A stretch of 64,000 nt of DNA, from assembly GCA_965204705.1 (NCBI GenBank), contig OZ242006.1:744001-808000 (forward strand). Reading direction: 5' to 3'. Source of the DNA: Bin5 sp965204705 (GTDB taxonomy: Bacteria; Chloroflexota; Anaerolineae; Caldilineales; Caldilineaceae). Under the pieces are notes generated by a model. The model saw only the letters and a list, made by a program, of their open reading frames with translations. It had not been told where the DNA came from and searched no databases. Both the position numbers and the translations under genes were made by a program. Every line of letters begins with the position of its first letter. The stretch's first letter is position 1. Positions 62,401-64,000 of the stretch are shown here, in pieces.

Positions 62401-63507
62401 TTAGCCGGCCAGCGACAGTTCCGTCTTCGGATCGAAGATGTGCGCATTGGCCATATTGATCGCCAGCTCAATCTCGTCGCCCGTCGAAACCCGCACGCGG
62501 GGGTCGACACGGGAGATGAACTGCTTGTCGTCCGGTGTCAGGCAGTAGAGGAAGATCTCATTGCCCATCAGCTCGGTTACGTCGACCGTTGCCATCATAT
62601 CGGACTCGAGAATCTGCGGAGGCGCAAACTCTTTCGAGTGGATATCCTCGGGTCGGATGCCAAAGATCACCTCATTGCCTAGATGCTCTCGCCACTCCGT
62701 CACCTTTTCTTCCGGCACATCCAGCCGGAAACCGCCCGCGTTGACCTCCATCTTGCCGTCGCTCTCGACCAGCGTGGCGTCGAAGAAGTTCATGCTCGGG
62801 CTGCCGATGAAGCCGGCCACGAAAATGTTCGCAGGGTGGTCGTACAGGTTCTGCGGCGAGTCGACCTGCTGCAGGACCCCGTCCTTCATCACCGCGATGC
62901 GGGAGGCCATCGTCATCGCCTCCACCTGGTCGTGGGTCACGTAGATAAAGGTCGTCGCTAGGCGCTGGTGCAGCTTCGAAATCTCTGCACGCGTCTGCAC
63001 GCGCAGCTTGGCGTCCAGGTTCGACAGCGGCTCGTCAAAGAGGAACACCGCCGGCTCACGCACGATCGCGCGGCCGACAGCCACGCGCTGTCGCTGGCCA
63101 CCGGAAAGCTGCTTCGGCTTGCGGTCGAGCAAATGCTCAATGCCCAGAATCCCGCCGGCCTCTTCTACACGCCTCTGAATCTCGTCCTTGGGCGTCTTGC
63201 GCAGCTTCAGGCCAAACGCCATGTTGTCATAGACGCTCATGTGCGGGTAGAGAGCGTAGCTCTGGAACACCATCGCGATGTCCCGGTCCTTCGGCGGCAC
63301 GTCGTTGACGATGCGGTCGCCGATCAGAATCTGCCCCTCTGTGATCTCCTCCAGCCCGGCCAGAAGGCGCAGGCTGGTCGTCTTGCCGCAGCCCGAGGGG
63401 CCGACAAAGACCAGGAACTCCTTGTCCTCGACGTGGATAGTCAAGTCGTTGACGGCCACGACGTCGCCGAAGCGCTTGTAGACATGTTCGTAGGTTACAC
63501 TTGCCAT
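62401..63507 (-). CDS. ugpC: UgpC/MalK/MsmX-type sugar ABC transporter ATPase
   Basis: This 368-residue ATPase belongs to the carbohydrate uptake class. Walker A is VGPSGCGKTTSLR, the signature is LSGGQRQRVAVGRA and Walker B is VFLFDEPLSNLDAKLR. The C-terminal 125 residues form the MalK-type regulatory domain (beginning NEVIFGIRPEDI). It sits alone, with no binding protein or permease beside it, as MsmX-type ATPases do when they serve several sugar transporters. Upstream lies a 370-base leader with a good promoter. The following transporter operon is oligopeptide-type and has its own ATPases, so it is probably unrelated. Confidence 0.93.
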   Translation of the reverse strand: MASVTYEHVYKRFGDVVAVNDLTIHVEDKEFLVFVGPSGCGKTTSLRLLAGLEEITEGQILIGDRIVNDVPPKDRDIAMVFQSYALYPHMSVYDNMAFGLKLRKTPKDEIQRRVEEAGGILGIEHLLDRKPKQLSGGQRQRVAVGRAIVREPAVFLFDEPLSNLDAKLRVQTRAEISKLHQRLATTFIYVTHDQVEAMTMASRIAVMKDGVLQQVDSPQNLYDHPANIFVAGFIGSPSMNFFDATLVESDGKMEVNAGGFRLDVPEEKVTEWREHLGNEVIFGIRPEDIHSKEFAPPQILESDMMATVDVTELMGNEIFLYCLTPDDKQFISRVDPRVRVSTGDEIELAINMANAHIFDPKTELSLAG

Positions 63508-63887
63508 TTTGTTTCTTTGCTCCTTTGGTGAAGATTAGGCCCACCTGCGTCACCGGAATCGGAGGCCGGCGAGCCGGATACACTCTCTACTCTGCGGCAG
63601 AACTGTTCGGTCGCGCAAACGGAGGCGAGCACAGCTTCCTTTCCGCCTGGCGGGACTCGTTGCCAAAACCGTCCACAAAGAGGAAAGCGTGACAATGATC
63701 TAAGGCGCCCAGATTCAGCGCAAGCCAAAGTGCTATTCAGGCGCGAAGCAACCACAGGTTGACGGAAGCTGCGCACCGCGGCACGCGACACGAACTTCAA
63801 ATAGCCGGATAAGAGTCAACGGCTGCCAGTTCACCGCACCGGCGGTCAGCAGCCGCAACCAAAAATAAGAACGTAGCGGACCGGCGC
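63508..63887 (-). promoter_or_regulatory. Long 5' leader of the ugpC gene
   Basis: From the predicted start near 63881 to the ATG there are about 370 untranslated bases, ending with AAAGGAGC as ribosome-binding site. I recognise no known riboswitch class in it. It has several short inverted repeats but none long enough to call. Confidence 0.4.
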
Positions 63888-63916
63888 AGTATAGCACGCT
63901 CGACACGCGCAGGCAA
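63888..63916 (-). promoter_or_regulatory. Promoter of the ugpC transcript
   Basis: On the minus strand TTGCCT and TATACT are separated by exactly 17 bases, and TGC before the -10 makes it an extended -10 element. Confidence 0.6.
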
Positions 63917-63935
63917 ATCACAAAAAATGAGGTAG

Positions 63936-64000
63936 TTACCCAGCCAGAATCAACTCATGACCACCCGCAACTTCACCATGAAACCCCACGCGGTAGCCAC
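63936..64000 (-). CDS. Possible C-terminal end of a gene that runs into the window
   Basis: One minus-strand frame reads GYRVGFHGEVAGGHELILAG and then stops at TAA. It looks protein-like but is too short to identify. The ugpC promoter overlaps nothing in it. Confidence 0.3.
   Translation of the reverse strand, partial: GYRVGFHGEVAGGHELILAG

Overview
The window looks like a chromosomal segment of a Chloroflexota bacterium, probably of the Anaerolineae/Caldilineae kind. This is inferred from several things together: high G+C coding on both strands, secreted proteins with Thr/Pro ('TPTP') linkers, several phytanoyl-CoA-dioxygenase-like proteins, oligopeptide ABC transporters with a lipoprotein binding protein, PIG-L and DUF951 genes, and a Gram-positive-type LexA box in front of uvrB. 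No rRNA, tRNA, CRISPR array, intact insertion sequence or prophage was recognised.

Layout. 0-4 kb (minus strand): fabF-fabH, then a PhyH-like dioxygenase and the start of a zinc alcohol dehydrogenase. 4-9 kb (plus): a MarR regulator followed by a two-gene heterodimeric ABC exporter with one degenerate ATPase site. 9-12.4 kb (minus): a very large membrane-anchored GH3-like protein. 12.4-13.9 kb: a repeat-rich intergenic region with hairpin repeats and a possible IS-end remnant. 13.7-19.3 kb (plus): uvrB with its own promoter and SOS box, then an unusual GyrA/ParC-type topoisomerase subunit with a long basic tail. 19.5-22.6 kb (minus): a secreted protein with two different leucine-rich-repeat classes. 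23.6-24.7 kb (minus): ECF sigma factor and membrane anti-sigma candidate. 25.5-27.6 kb (plus): a YhfC/PrsW-like membrane protease candidate and dnaN. 27.7-30.5 kb (minus): a higBA toxin-antitoxin pair with a perfect operator, a second PhyH-like protein lacking the usual carboxylate ligand, and an S51-peptidase-like protein fused to a CysRS-type C-terminus. 30.7-35.9 kb (plus): membrane spermidine-synthase-like protein, PIG-L deacetylase, bactofilin-like membrane protein, DUF951 and Nif3-like proteins. At 36.07-36.33 kb, on the minus strand and hidden by an in-frame UGA, is an 88-residue Rdx/SelW-type selenoprotein. 36.6-45 kb (plus): a Tat lipoprotein with a GH-clan-A-like barrel, small membrane proteins, an HNH protein, an AMP-forming acyl-CoA synthetase and an ABC-F ATPase. 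45-56 kb (minus): a caspase/alpha-beta-hydrolase fusion, a coupled DUF5678-like/retropepsin pair, a YfbK-like VWA lipoprotein, a DUF899 protein, RmuC, a sirtuin and a phosphoglycerate mutase. 56-63.5 kb (minus): a complete oligopeptide ABC transporter, including a permease-ATPase fusion, and a lone UgpC/MalK-type ATPase with a long leader.

The strongest points for follow-up are: the overlooked selenoprotein; the caspase-hydrolase fusion beside the two-gene retropepsin module; the peptidase/CysRS-tail fusion; a dispersed multi-hairpin repeat family (three copies plus a related tandem pair); promoters whose spacing predicts leaderless mRNAs; and the atypical topoisomerase. All functions are read from sequence motifs; no database search was run.
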